NCBI RefSeq assembly: GCF_005047355.1
Contig: NZ_SUMC01000003.1
Span: 186,001-250,000, forward strand
Source of the DNA: Actinacidiphila oryziradicis
GTDB lineage: Bacteria; Actinomycetota; Actinomycetes; Streptomycetales; Streptomycetaceae
Reading direction: 5' to 3'
Length of the DNA stretch: 64,000 nt
In this document: piece after piece, positions 27,774 through 35,568 of the stretch
Layout of the letters: each line of letters starts with the position of its first letter
How positions within the stretch are numbered: the stretch's first letter is position 1
Notes under the pieces: generated by a model
Seen by the model: the letters and a program-made list of their open reading frames with translations, nothing else
The model's database searches: none
Told to the model about the DNA's origin: nothing
Made by a program: the position numbers and the translations under genes

Positions 27774-28220
27774 TCAGGTCGTGTTGTCGGTGTGCGTGGT
27801 GTGCCTGACGTGCGTGCAGTCGGGGCAGGTGCCGGTGAGTTCGACGGTGTGCTGGACGTCGGCGTAGCCGGATGCCTCGGTGATCTGGGCGGCCCATGAC
27901 TCGATGAGGGTGGCGTCGACGGGCTGCCCGAGGCCGCAGGTGCGGCACAGCAGGTAGTGCTGGTGTTGTTCGCTGGGGCGGTAGCGGAAGAGCCGTTCGC
28001 CGCTGGGGTCGCGGACCATGTCGGCGCGGCCTGCCTCGGCGAGTGCGGTGAGGGTGCGGTAGACGGTGCTCAGCCCGACTCGTTTGCCGGCGGCCACCAG
28101 CCGGGCGTGCAGGGATTGGGCGCTGGCGAAGTCGTCGCTGTGGATCAGGGCGGTCAGTACGGTGGCGCGCTGTTGGGTCCGGCGTCCGATCAGGTCCGCG
28201 GCGGTGCGGTCGTCGTTCAT
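27774..28220 (-). CDS. zur: Zinc uptake regulator Zur (Fur family)
   Basis: A 148-residue Fur-family repressor. The winged helix includes QRATVLTALIHSDDFASAQSLHARLVAAGKRVGLSTVYRTLTALAEAG (about residues 15-65); the metal sites include HQHYLLCRTCGLGQPVD (Cys pair) and TGTCPDCTHVRHTTHTDNT (second Cys pair and His-rich tail). With zinc bound it represses zinc uptake. Placement directly before two permease genes, an ATP-binding protein and a zinc-binding lipoprotein identifies it as Zur and not Fur. It starts with ATG at 28220 and is last in the operon on the minus strand. Confidence 0.88.
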   Translation of the reverse strand: MNDDRTAADLIGRRTQQRATVLTALIHSDDFASAQSLHARLVAAGKRVGLSTVYRTLTALAEAGRADMVRDPSGERLFRYRPSEQHQHYLLCRTCGLGQPVDATLIESWAAQITEASGYADVQHTVELTGTCPDCTHVRHTTHTDNTT

Positions 28221-28221
28221 G

Positions 28222-29127
28222 TCAGACCGCCGGGGCAGGGGTACGCCTGCGGAGGCCGGTGGCGAAGGTCGCGGCGTATACGGCGGTGGCGGCGGCCAGG
28301 ATGCCGAAGCTGGGCGGCATGCTGGGTACCGCGTAGCTGATGCCGAGTCCGGTCCACATCTCGGCCACCGCGAGGGCGGCGGACAGGGCCAGGGCCCGGT
28401 AGGGGCGGTCGGTGAGGCGCCCGGCGGCTCCGGCGGGGGCGGCGAGCAGGCCGAGGATCAGCAGGGAGCCGACGGCCTGGGTGGCCTCGGCCGCGCAGGC
28501 GCCGACCAGGGCCAGGAAGCCGAAGCCGAGGATCCGTACGGGCACGCCCCGGGCGGCGGCGACGGCCTCGTCGACGGAGGCGAACAGCAGCGGCCGGGCG
28601 ATGGCCAGTATCGCCACGCAGATTCCGGCCGCCACCAGTGCGGCGGTCAGGGCCTGGGCGGCGGACAGGCCGAAGATCGATCCGAAGAGTACGTTGACGC
28701 CGGCGCTGCCGTTGGCCGCGCTGCGGGAGGTGGTGTAGAGGGTGAGGAAGAACGCTCCCAGGCCAAGGATCCAGGAGAAGACGCTGCCGATGGCCACGTC
28801 GTCGGTCCGGCCCCGGCTGCCGAGGGTACCGAGCAGCAGGGCGATGACGATGGTGGCGGCGAACAGGCCGACGCGCAGGTCGTAGCCGAGGGCGAGGGCG
28901 GCCAGGGCGCCGGTGAAGGCGACATGGCTGAGCGCGTCGCCGGTGAAGACCTGGGCGCGCAGCACCAGGAAGTAGCCGGTCAGGCCTGCCGCCGCGGCGA
29001 TGGCGGTACCGGCGAGCAGTGCGTGCTGGAAGAAGGGGTGCCCGAACGCGGCGGCCCACCCGGGGGCGGCGGCCAGCACGGTCGTCGTCATGCCGGAGCT
29101 CATGCCGGGGCTCGTGCCGGGGCTCAT
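28222..29127 (-). CDS. Zinc ABC transporter permease 2 (ZnuB-like)
   Basis: A 301-residue inner-membrane permease of the metal ABC (ABC-3) family with about eight or nine helices. Conserved blocks are GTAIAAAAGLTGYFLVLRAQVFTGDALSHVAFTG (coupling region) and ARPLLFASVDEAVAAARGVPVRILG. It begins with ATG at 29125-29127 after AGGAGGCCAAGC and overlaps the previous gene's stop by 4 bases. Together with the second permease it forms the membrane channel of the importer. It may act as a heterodimer with the 29124-30053 product, since both are similar in sequence. Confidence 0.88.
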   Translation of the reverse strand: MSPGTSPGMSSGMTTTVLAAAPGWAAAFGHPFFQHALLAGTAIAAAAGLTGYFLVLRAQVFTGDALSHVAFTGALAALALGYDLRVGLFAATIVIALLLGTLGSRGRTDDVAIGSVFSWILGLGAFFLTLYTTSRSAANGSAGVNVLFGSIFGLSAAQALTAALVAAGICVAILAIARPLLFASVDEAVAAARGVPVRILGFGFLALVGACAAEATQAVGSLLILGLLAAPAGAAGRLTDRPYRALALSAALAVAEMWTGLGISYAVPSMPPSFGILAAATAVYAATFATGLRRRTPAPAV

Positions 29128-30053
29128 GCTTGGCCTCCTGCGGGCACTGGTGACGGTACGAGGCGGGGGCGCCGCCGGGCGGCCAGCCGGCCGAGCCGGG
29201 CCAGGACGTAGGCGGCGAATGCGAAGGTGGTCACGTAGAACCCGATGGGATAGGGCGAGTAGTAGGCGGTGATCAGGCCGAGCCAGGTCACGGCGAGGGC
29301 GATCAGCACCGACAGTGCGAGGCTCACGGCGGGGCGGGCGGTGAGGGTCTGGGCGGTGGCGGCGGGTATCACCAGCAGGGCGAAGACCAGCAGGGTGCCG
29401 GTGATCTGGCTGGCCTCGGCGGCCGCCGCTCCCAGCAGGACCAGGAACGCCGTGGACAGCAGGCGCACCGGCACTCCGCGCGCGGCGGCGACATCGGGGT
29501 CGACGGAGGCGAACAGCAGCGGGCGCCCGATCGCGGCGAGCACGGCCAGGACGGCGGCCGCCACGGCGAGCAGTATCCAGACCTGGGTGGTGGTGATGCC
29601 CAGGAAGCTGCCGAACAGCAGTGAGGTGACGCCGCCCAGCAGCCCCTTGTACAGGGCGGCGAACAGGAAGCCGCAGGCGAGCAGGAACGCCTGGACGGTG
29701 CCGGTGAGCGCCGACTCGTGCCCTTCGGCGTCCCGTCCGGCGCGCGGGATCGCGGCGATGACCAGGGCCGCGGTGACGCAGAAGGCGAAGTAGCCGTAGG
29801 TGGCGCTGACGCCGAGCAGCGTCGCGCCGGCGGCGCCGGGGAAACCGACGGTGGCCAGGGTGTGCCCGGCGAAGCTCTGCCGCCGCAGCACCATGAACCA
29901 GCCCATGACGCCGGCCGCGACGGCGACAACCGTGCCGGCCCGGAAGGCGTTGACCATGAAGGGGTACGCCCACATCTGCTGCAGGTCGGTCACCGGGTTC
30001 CAGGACCAGGCAGGGTAGGCGTCAGCGAGATTCGCCAGGTCAGCCGGCAGCAC
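29124..30053 (-). CDS. Zinc ABC transporter permease 1 (ZnuB-like)
   Basis: A 309-residue ABC-3 family permease with eight or nine helices. AGVMGWFMVLRRQSFAGHTLATVGFPGAAG and GRPLLFASVDPDVAAARGVPVRLLS mirror the second permease, so the two arose by duplication. The N-terminal amphipathic part (LANLADAYPAWSWNPVTDLQQMWAYPF) is longer. The start at 30053 overlaps the end of the ATP-binding protein gene by 14 bases. Two non-identical permeases in one operon are common in actinobacterial zinc importers. Confidence 0.87.
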   Translation of the reverse strand: MLPADLANLADAYPAWSWNPVTDLQQMWAYPFMVNAFRAGTVVAVAAGVMGWFMVLRRQSFAGHTLATVGFPGAAGATLLGVSATYGYFAFCVTAALVIAAIPRAGRDAEGHESALTGTVQAFLLACGFLFAALYKGLLGGVTSLLFGSFLGITTTQVWILLAVAAAVLAVLAAIGRPLLFASVDPDVAAARGVPVRLLSTAFLVLLGAAAAEASQITGTLLVFALLVIPAATAQTLTARPAVSLALSVLIALAVTWLGLITAYYSPYPIGFYVTTFAFAAYVLARLGRLAARRRPRLVPSPVPAGGQA

Positions 30054-30972
30054 TGCGGCCTCCCTGCCCCGGCACGGCGTGCCGGTCGGTGTGCAGGGCG
30101 GGGGCCTCGGGCTGTCCTACGACCACGAGGCGGCCGTCGGAGGTACGCAGTACCTCGATGGGTGTGCCGTAGAGCCGGGACAGCGTCTCGGAGGTGATGA
30201 CCTGCTCGGGGTGGCCGGCGACGGCCCCGCCCTCGGCGAGGTACACCACCCGGTCCAGGCGGGCCAGGATCGGGTTGACATCGTGCGCGACCATGATCAC
30301 GGTCACTCCTTCCTCCCGGCATATCCGGCCGACGAGCGCGGCCACGGCGGCCTGGTTGGGCAGGTCGAGGCTGTCCAGCGGCTCGTCGAGCAGCAGCAGT
30401 TCCGGGCGGCGTACGAGGGCCTGGGCGATGAGCAGCCGCTGCTGTTCGCCGCCGGAGCACTGTCCGATCGGCCGGTTCGCGTACGCGGACGCCCCGACCA
30501 GCTCGATCACCTCGGCGATCCGCTCCCCTGCGGCCTTGCGGCGGGCGCCGGACCGCCCCGGTAGCGGCACGCCCCAGCGGTCGCCGTCCCAGCCGAGCCG
30601 CACTATGTCGGTGCCGCGCATGCGCAGGGAGGCGTCGAAGCTGCGGCGCTGCGGGAGGTATCCGACCCGCTGCCCGGCCTGGCCGGGCCGCTCGCCCAGT
30701 ACTCGCACCTCGCCGTCGGCCGGTGCCAGCACCCCGAGCAGGACCTTCACCAGGGTGGATTTGCCGACTCCGTTGGGGCCGAGTACGGCGACGAACTCCC
30801 CGGCGCCGACGTCCAGATCGACCCCGGACCACAGGGTGCGGCCGCCGACCCGCACCGCCGCGCCGCGCAGCGCCACCACCGTGTTGGCGGCGGGCTGCGC
30901 GGGGGCGGGCGCCGGGGACCGCGGGGCCGGGTGGTGGAGGGCGGCCTCGCGGGCCCGCGCTATCGGGTTCAT
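30040..30972 (-). CDS. Zinc ABC transporter ATP-binding protein (ZnuC-like)
   Basis: A 310-residue ATPase. An Ala/Pro-rich leader precedes the nucleotide-binding domain: Walker A GPNGVGKSTLVKVL (residues 64-77), Q loop VGYLPQRRSFD, signature CSGGEQQRLLIAQAL, Walker B LLLLDEPLDSLD and the switch His in MVAHDVN. It powers uptake by the two permeases. The start is ATG at 30970-30972, one codon after the end of the substrate-binding protein gene. The C-terminus has an unusual tail (LHTDRHAVPGQGGRSAAG). Confidence 0.9.
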   Translation of the reverse strand: MNPIARAREAALHHPAPRSPAPAPAQPAANTVVALRGAAVRVGGRTLWSGVDLDVGAGEFVAVLGPNGVGKSTLVKVLLGVLAPADGEVRVLGERPGQAGQRVGYLPQRRSFDASLRMRGTDIVRLGWDGDRWGVPLPGRSGARRKAAGERIAEVIELVGASAYANRPIGQCSGGEQQRLLIAQALVRRPELLLLDEPLDSLDLPNQAAVAALVGRICREEGVTVIMVAHDVNPILARLDRVVYLAEGGAVAGHPEQVITSETLSRLYGTPIEVLRTSDGRLVVVGQPEAPALHTDRHAVPGQGGRSAAG

Positions 30973-30974
30973 GG

Positions 30975-31952
30975 TCACTTCCCGGTGGCCTTGGCCAGGG
31001 CCTGCTGGATGCCCTGGAGCTGGCGGACCTGCCAGGCCTGGAAGCTGGCGCCGGCCGGGGTGAGGGTCTCGGTGACGGTGGCCACCGCGATGCCCTTCGC
31101 CTGGGCGGCCTTCACCTGGGCCTGCACGTCCGGGGTGGCGTTCTGGCTGTTGTAGACGTAGACCTTGATCTTCTTGTTGGCGATCTGCTGGTCGATGGCC
31201 GCCTTGTCCTTGGCGGTGGGGTCGGTGCCCTCGCTGATCGCGGTGAGGAAGGTGTCCGGGGTGAGCATCTTCAGCCCCAGCCCGGCGGCGAGCGGCGACA
31301 CGATCGATTCGGAGGCGCCGATCGGGGTGCCCGCGTACTTGGCCTTGATGCCGGATATCAGCTGGTTGTACGGGGCGAGGGTGGTGGTCTCGTAGGTGTT
31401 CTTCAGCTTGTCGAAGTCGGCGGCGTCGGCCGGGTCGATCTTCTTGTAGTCGGCGGTGATCTTCTCGATGACCTGGTGGACATTGTCCGGGGAGTACCAG
31501 CGGTGCGGGTTGCCGCCGGGCTTGATGCCGACCAGGTCGCCGACGTTGAGGTCGTTGCGGCCGCTGACGGGGTTCGCGGCCAGCAGCTTGTCGGCCCAGG
31601 TGTCGTAGCCGATGCCGTTGACGATCGTGTACTGGGCCCCGGCCACGGTGCGGGCGTCGGACGCGGTCGGCTCGTAGCTGTGCGGGTCCGCGTCGGGGTT
31701 GTTGATGATGCTGGTGACCTTCACATGGCTGCCGCCCAGCTGGGAGGCGATGCTGCCCCAGAAGTTCTCCGCCGCCACCACCTGGATCGTCTTCCCGCCT
31801 CCGGAGCCGGCGGACGAGGCAGTGGAAGAGGCACTGCCCGAGGAGGACGAGGTGGAGCAGGCGGTGGCCGCTATCGCGGTTATGGCCGCGACACCACCGA
31901 GGGCGAACCGGGACGACCGGCGAACAGCGGGACGGGACGGGGCAGCGCTCAT
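30975..31952 (-). CDS. Zinc-binding lipoprotein of the ABC importer (ZnuA-like)
   Basis: A 325-residue cluster A-I/ZinT-type solute-binding protein. A signal peptide ends in a lipobox (AATAC, Cys near residue 32). Metal-ligand blocks are AENFWGSIASQLGG, NNPDADPHSYEPTASD (His), GGNPHRWYSPDNVHQVIEK (two His) and TVTETLTPAGASF. It delivers zinc or possibly manganese to the permeases and is held at the membrane by lipid. The start is ATG at 31950-31952 with GAGGAG 10 bases upstream. It heads the minus-strand operon, with two Zur-like sites in its promoter region. Confidence 0.9.
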   Translation of the reverse strand: MSAAPSRPAVRRSSRFALGGVAAITAIAATACSTSSSSGSASSTASSAGSGGGKTIQVVAAENFWGSIASQLGGSHVKVTSIINNPDADPHSYEPTASDARTVAGAQYTIVNGIGYDTWADKLLAANPVSGRNDLNVGDLVGIKPGGNPHRWYSPDNVHQVIEKITADYKKIDPADAADFDKLKNTYETTTLAPYNQLISGIKAKYAGTPIGASESIVSPLAAGLGLKMLTPDTFLTAISEGTDPTAKDKAAIDQQIANKKIKVYVYNSQNATPDVQAQVKAAQAKGIAVATVTETLTPAGASFQAWQVRQLQGIQQALAKATGK

Positions 31953-32024
31953 GAAGCGGGATCTCCTCAACCAAGCCGGGCCGCGACAGCGATACCGGCA
32001 CTTCGGGACACCTCCCACGGTAGA

Positions 32025-32039
32025 TGGCAATGACTTTCA
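32025..32039. promoter_or_regulatory. Zur-like box 1 upstream of the znuA-like gene
   Basis: TGGCAATGACTTTCA agrees with the actinobacterial Zur consensus TGAAAATGATTTTCA at 12 of 15 positions. It lies about 73 bases upstream of the lipoprotein start and would place Zur over the promoter. Confidence 0.6.
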
Positions 32040-32063
32040 AAACCATAGATCAGTTGGTAGATA

Positions 32064-32078
32064 TGAAAATCGTTGCCG
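32064..32078. promoter_or_regulatory. Zur-like box 2 upstream of the znuA-like gene
   Basis: On the minus strand CGGCAACGATTTTCA, matching box 1 (TGGCAATGACTTTCA) in opposite orientation and the Zur pattern ACGATTTTCA. Two boxes may give graded repression. Confidence 0.6.
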
Positions 32079-32143
32079 TTTTTTGACCACCTACCCGAAA
32101 GTGCTTCGAGGGCTACGCGGTGGCAATACATGCAGGAATCGCT

Positions 32144-32162
32144 ATATGCTAATGTCGCCATG
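32144..32162 (+). promoter_or_regulatory. SmtB-type operator-like site before the His-rich gene
   Basis: ATATGCTAATGTCGCCATG lies 49 bases before the His-rich gene. It shares ATGCTAA-GT-GC-CATG with the site at 32544-32565 that overlaps the start of the SmtB-type gene, so one repressor probably binds both. Confidence 0.55.
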
Positions 32163-32211
32163 AATTGACCGACCGCCAGTTCTCCTGGCGGTGCGAGTGA
32201 GGAGTTAAGTG

Positions 32212-32514
32212 ATGTCCACTGCCGTTGACCACTGCCCCCATGCCGGCCATGAGCACGTCCACGGTGACGGCTGCGGCCACGTCGCGATCCCGCACGACGA
32301 CCACACCGACTACGCGCACGACGGCCACATCCACCGCGCGCACGCCGACCACGTCGACGAATGTGCCGGGTCGGAGCACTCGGTGCACGACCGGCACGCC
32401 CATGAGCACGGCCCGCAGTGCGGGCACGTCGCCGTGCCGCACGACGACCACACGGATTACGTGCACGACGGGCACCGCCACGCGTCCCACGAGGGTCACT
32501 GGGACGACCACTGA
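32212..32514 (+). CDS. Histidine-rich zinc-binding protein
   Basis: A 100-residue protein; about a quarter of the residues are His, with many Asp. A unit CGHVAIPHDDHTDYAHDGH is followed by a second, CGHVAVPHDDHTDYVHDGH, about 46 residues later; the few Cys residues lie near the His runs. No signal peptide or membrane segment is seen, so it is probably a cytoplasmic zinc store or chaperone. ATG at 32212 has GAGGAG 7 bases upstream. It sits between the importer operon and the SmtB-type repressor, with that repressor's operator-like site before it. Confidence 0.75.
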   Translation: MSTAVDHCPHAGHEHVHGDGCGHVAIPHDDHTDYAHDGHIHRAHADHVDECAGSEHSVHDRHAHEHGPQCGHVAVPHDDHTDYVHDGHRHASHEGHWDDH

Positions 32515-32543
32515 CCACCTCAACCCTAAGTGAAATTCGTTGT

Positions 32544-32565
32544 CACATGCTAACGTGCGCATGTG
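32544..32565 (+). promoter_or_regulatory. SmtB-type operator overlapping its own gene start
   Basis: CACATG-CTAACGTGCG-CATGTG is an inverted repeat (GTCACATG...CATGTGAC with flanking bases) that includes the GTG start codon at 32563. Binding here would block translation-initiation and transcription, as expected for autoregulation. Confidence 0.65.
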
Positions 32566-32868
32566 ACGATGATTTCATCCCCGGACGAACCCATACAGGC
32601 CCTGCATGCCGCCAGTGAACTGCTGCGGGCCCTGGCCTCGCCCGTTCGGCTGGGCATAGTCCGCGAGCTGTCCGGGGGCGGTAAGCATGTCCATGAACTC
32701 GTCACCGCCCTCGGCGTGAGCCAGCCCCTGGTCTCCCAGCACCTGCGCGTGCTGCGCGCCTCGCGGATCGTCACCGCCCGCCGCCAGGCGCGCGAGATCG
32801 AGTACTCCCTCACCGACGACCACGTCGCCCACATCGTCCTCGACGCGATCCGGCACGCCCAGGAGTAG
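32563..32868 (+). CDS. ArsR/SmtB-family zinc-sensing repressor
   Basis: A 101-residue winged-helix protein: LRALASPVRLGIVRELSGGGKHVHELVTALGVSQPLVSQHLRVLRASRIV is the DNA-binding domain. The last helix reads DDHVAHIVLDAIRHAQE, with Asp, His (+2), His (+13) and Glu (+16) at the spacing of the SmtB alpha-5 zinc site (D104, H106, H117, E120). This strongly indicates a zinc sensor that leaves DNA when zinc binds. GTG at 32563 is inside the operator; ATG at 32569 is an alternative. Targets are probably the His-rich gene and itself. Confidence 0.88.
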   Translation: MTMISSPDEPIQALHAASELLRALASPVRLGIVRELSGGGKHVHELVTALGVSQPLVSQHLRVLRASRIVTARRQAREIEYSLTDDHVAHIVLDAIRHAQE

Positions 32869-32887
32869 CGGGGCGCCTCCGGCTGGA

Positions 32888-33641
32888 TCAGGGCGTCGTA
32901 ATTCTCGCGAGGTCCTTGTAGGGGTCGCCGGGCTCGGCGATGCGCTCGACGGTGGCGGTGTCCAGGGCCGGGCGGGCGGAGTCCGTGCCGATCTTGCCGG
33001 TGGGGCGCCAGGTGCCGGTGACCGTCACCCAGGCGTCGGAGGGCAGCGCGGTGGCGCCGTGCATCTCGACCTTGAGAGCGGTGGCGTCGGCGGCGCAGCA
33101 GGTGACGATCAGCCGGGTGAGGTACCAGGTGCCGTGTGAGCCGGGGGTGACGAAGCCGGTGAGCCGTACAGTGCGGCCGCGAAGCGACGTGCCGGTATCC
33201 CAGTCGGCACGGGAGCTGAACTCGCTCACCGACAGGGCAAGGGGGTCCTCGGCCGACAGGGCGGGGAAGGTCCCGGCGCCGGAGGTGGTCGCGGTGTCGT
33301 CGCGGGAGGCGGTGTACGAGCCGAGAGCGGGAGGGGCGAAGAGCAGCAGCAGGAGGGCGGGCACGTAGAGCAGCCACGCGATACGCGGGCCCTTGGTGTG
33401 GTCGTGCCCGTGGTCGTCGTGGTCGGGGTGCGCGCCGTGTCCGGGCTCGTCGCGGCTGAAGGGGAAACCGTCACGGGCGGCGGCGATCACGCCGAGCACG
33501 ACCAACAGCACGCCGGAGGCGATGAGCAGAGGCCGCACGCCGGCCTTGACGTAGCGCAGATAGAGGTCGCTGAACAGGGCGATGTGCAGCAGCCCGGCGC
33601 CGGTGAGGAGGAGCCAGCAGCACCTGGAAGTTGCGTTTCAC
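32888..33641 (-). pseudogene. TIGR03943 (YcgQ-like) protein gene with a one-base insertion
   Basis: The gene starts with GTG at 33641, overlapping the preceding permease stop, but an extra G at about 33621 (GTGCTGCTG-G-CTCCTCCTC) breaks the frame. Removing it gives LLLTGAGLLHIALFSDLYLRYVKAGVRPLLIASG, the typical membrane start. The rest is intact: a second helix, a His/Asp-rich loop (HPDHDDHGHDHT), and a periplasmic domain with LIVTCCAADATALKV. Starting at the internal GTG at 33538 would lose the first two helices. It normally pairs with the YraQ-type permease; a sequencing error cannot be excluded. Confidence 0.7.
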
Positions 33642-34105
33642 AGCAACCACCACCCCACCAGCACGCTGCATCCCACGGCCATGAACCAGGTGGCCGTCGA
33701 GAAGCGCAGCGCGAAACCCCGCCCGAAGGTGCCGGACTGCAGGGCGATGAGCTTGAGGTCGATCATCGGCCCGACCACCATGAAGGCGAGCCGGGCGGTG
33801 GGCGAGAACCCGGTGAGCGAAGCGGCGACGAAGGCATCGGCCTCGGAACAGATCGCGAGGATCACCGCGAGCCCGGCCAGTGCCGGCACGGCCAGCCACG
33901 GCGAGTCGGTGAACGTCCGCAGCGCCGAGTGGGGCACCGTGACATTGAAGGTCGCCGCTGCTGCCGCCCCGACGGCGAGGAAGCCCCCGGCATGCAGGAA
34001 GTCGTGCTGCAACGAAGTCCGGAACTCCTCCAGTCGCCCGGCACGCGGGGCGTGCCCGGCAGGCCCCTTGGGCAGCCGCAGCCACTCCTCGCGGCCCCAA
34101 TGGAA
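33638..34105 (-). pseudogene. YraQ-type permease, C-terminal half
   Basis: Recognisable from [28 protein letters not shown] through AVILAICSEADAFVAASLTGFSP, GPMIDLKLIALQSGTFGRGFALRF and STATWFMAVGCSVLVGWWLL. This is the second bundle of the YraQ/DUF318 membrane permease family; normal members have about 330 residues and an equal first half. Upstream the frame passes directly into the Zur-like box and the L32 gene in antisense, so the N-terminal half is gone. In related genomes this permease and its TIGR03943 partner accompany the zinc locus. Confidence 0.75.
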
Positions 34106-34121
34106 ATGGATTCCGTTTTCA
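34101..34121 (+). promoter_or_regulatory. Zur-like box before the L32 paralogue gene
   Basis: TGGAAA-TGGATTCCG-TTTTCA, a near-palindrome that aligns with the box at 37167-37189 (GGAAATG-x2-ATCCGTTTCC). It lies 41 bases before the rpmF-type start. Confidence 0.7.
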
Positions 34122-34161
34122 TATACTCTGGGATTCCCCGAACCGAGGAGGCCCCGAGGCC

Positions 34162-34332
34162 ATGGCTGTACCCAAGCGGAAGATGTCCCGCAGCAACACC
34201 CGGCACCGCCGCGCGCAGTGGAAGGCCAGCCCGCCCGCCCTGGTCCCCATCGCCGTCGACGGCTCGGTGTACCAGGTGCCGCGCAGACTCGTGAAGGCCT
34301 ATCAGCGTGGCCTGTTGGCCCCGGAGGGCTGA
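34162..34332 (+). CDS. rpmF: Ribosomal protein L32, cysteine-free paralogue
   Basis: A 56-residue L32: [22 protein letters not shown] followed by a segment with no Cys, ending [17 protein letters not shown]. The zinc-binding CxxC pairs of the usual L32 are absent, so this is the C-minus form that replaces the zinc protein under zinc starvation. A Zur-like box precedes it, and the other zinc-free ribosomal genes lie 1-3 kb away. A GAGG stands before the ATG (34147-34157). Confidence 0.88.
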   Translation: MAVPKRKMSRSNTRHRRAQWKASPPALVPIAVDGSVYQVPRRLVKAYQRGLLAPEG

Positions 34333-34339
34333 CTGCGCC

Positions 34340-34645
34340 ATGGTCGACCGTCTGCCCGTCACCGTTCTGTCCGGCTTCCTGGGCTCGGGCAAGACCAACC
34401 TGCTCAACGATCTCCTCAGCAACCGCGAGGGCCTGCGTGTCGCGGTCATCGCCAACGACTTGAGCGCGGTCAATACCGATCCAGCGCTCGTGCGCAGGGG
34501 CGCCGGAGCCCTGTCGCCCACCGAGGAGCGCCTGGTGCAGATGACCAACCGGTACATCTACTACGGCATCGACGACACCTGCGAGCACGAACATCACCTG
34601 TCCGAACACAGTCCGCGCCCAGCAGCCGCCGCGCTGCAGCCCTGA
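34340..34645 (+). pseudogene. COG0523 (CobW-like) GTPase, N-terminal fragment
   Basis: The frame begins with the P-loop [18 protein letters not shown] (residues 9-26) and [21 protein letters not shown]...[13 protein letters not shown], the standard start of a zinc-metallochaperone GTPase. Just where the GCICC metal motif should come (residue 73) it changes to [24 protein letters not shown] and stops at residue 101. A normal member has about 380 residues. A deletion removed the metal-binding and C-terminal domains. It lies between the L32 gene and the small Cys-rich gene, as the intact gene does in the Zur regulon of relatives. Confidence 0.75.
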
Positions 34646-34669
34646 GCCGCCCCCAAGGAGGCGCAACTG

Positions 34670-35050
34670 ATGAGCCGTCCCTTCACGCTGATCGTCTGCC
34701 GCGCCGGATGCGACGGACCGGCCGCCTCGGCCGTCATGGAAACCCTCAGGGACGCACTGCGGACCACTCCCCACGGTGTCCTGGTCATCACCTCGTGCCT
34801 CCACGGTGTCCTGCGCTGCGACGCCTTCGGCCCGTACGGGCGCGGGGCCCGCGGACTCTTCGCCGTGGCGCAGCCCTGCGACACCGATCGCCGCCCCCAT
34901 GGAATGCCCACCCGGCTGGGCCCCATCACCGGCCCCGCCGACGCCGCGGCGGTCGGGGCCTGGCTGCGCGCGGGCCTGCCGGACGACGGCACCCTGCCCG
35001 AGCGACTGCGGGCCGCCCCGCCGCCCCGAGCAGTCGCTCGCCTCAACTGA
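34670..35050 (+). CDS. Small Cys-containing protein of the Zur cluster
   Basis: A 126-residue soluble protein starting LIVCRAGCDGPAASAVMETLRDAL, then TSCLHGVLRCDAFGPYGRG and LFAVAQPCDTDRRPHG. The Cys placements (CRAGC, SCLHGVLRC, QPC) resemble a thioredoxin-like (2Fe-2S) ferredoxin or a metal-binding protein, but I cannot name it. AAGGAGG precedes the ATG by 7 bases. Its place between a CobW fragment and ribosomal protein genes suggests that it belongs to the zinc-stress response. Confidence 0.6.
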   Translation: MSRPFTLIVCRAGCDGPAASAVMETLRDALRTTPHGVLVITSCLHGVLRCDAFGPYGRGARGLFAVAQPCDTDRRPHGMPTRLGPITGPADAAAVGAWLRAGLPDDGTLPERLRAAPPPRAVARLN

Positions 35051-35300
35051 CGCCGGTAGCTGCAGCCGGAAGAAGCCGGCAAGGTGCCAGGTACCAGGTA
35101 CCAGGCCGTCTTTGGCGAGCAGCGCGGCCGGGCCGGCGTTGGCCACCACCGGCCCGGTTCGGCGGGTCACCGTCGTTGAACTCCTGGACGACGGCGACCC
35201 GGACGGTCGAAGCCCGCGTTGGGGCCCTGGCTGTGTCGCCTTCCTGTTCCCGGGGAGCCATGGTCCGAGTGCCACCTCCTGCCGGGTGGTAATCGGACGC

Positions 35301-35543
35301 TCACTTCGCGGAGGAGTAGGGCAGCAGTGCCATCTCGCGGGCGTTTTTGATAGCGCGGGCCAGTTGCCGCTGCTGCTGGGCGGTGACGCGGCTCACCCGT
35401 CGGCTGCGGATCTTGCCGCGATCGGAGATGAACTTCCTGAGCAGGTCAATGTCCTTGTAGTCGATATAGGTGATCCTCGCCGCGTCGAGCGGGTTGGGCC
35501 TGGTGGCACGGGGCTTGACGGAACGGTTGCCGTGTTGGGCCAT
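35301..35543 (-). CDS. rpsR: Ribosomal protein S18, cysteine-free paralogue
   Basis: An 80-residue S18: [53 protein letters not shown] is the whole family core, with no Cys in the protein. It is the second S18 gene of the genome in all likelihood. It is last in the minus-strand operon L33-L31B-COG0523-S18 under the Zur-like box at 37167-37189. Confidence 0.9.
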   Translation of the reverse strand: MAQHGNRSVKPRATRPNPLDAARITYIDYKDIDLLRKFISDRGKIRSRRVSRVTAQQQRQLARAIKNAREMALLPYSSAK

Positions 35544-35568
35544 GGGGTCCTTGCCTTTACGAGAGCCT

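Noticed and set aside
34106..35275. Minus-strand extension of the YraQ-type frame (frame 33638-35275)
   Set aside because: Only the last 150 or so residues resemble the permease; the remainder is antisense to L32, the COG0523 fragment and the small Cys protein.
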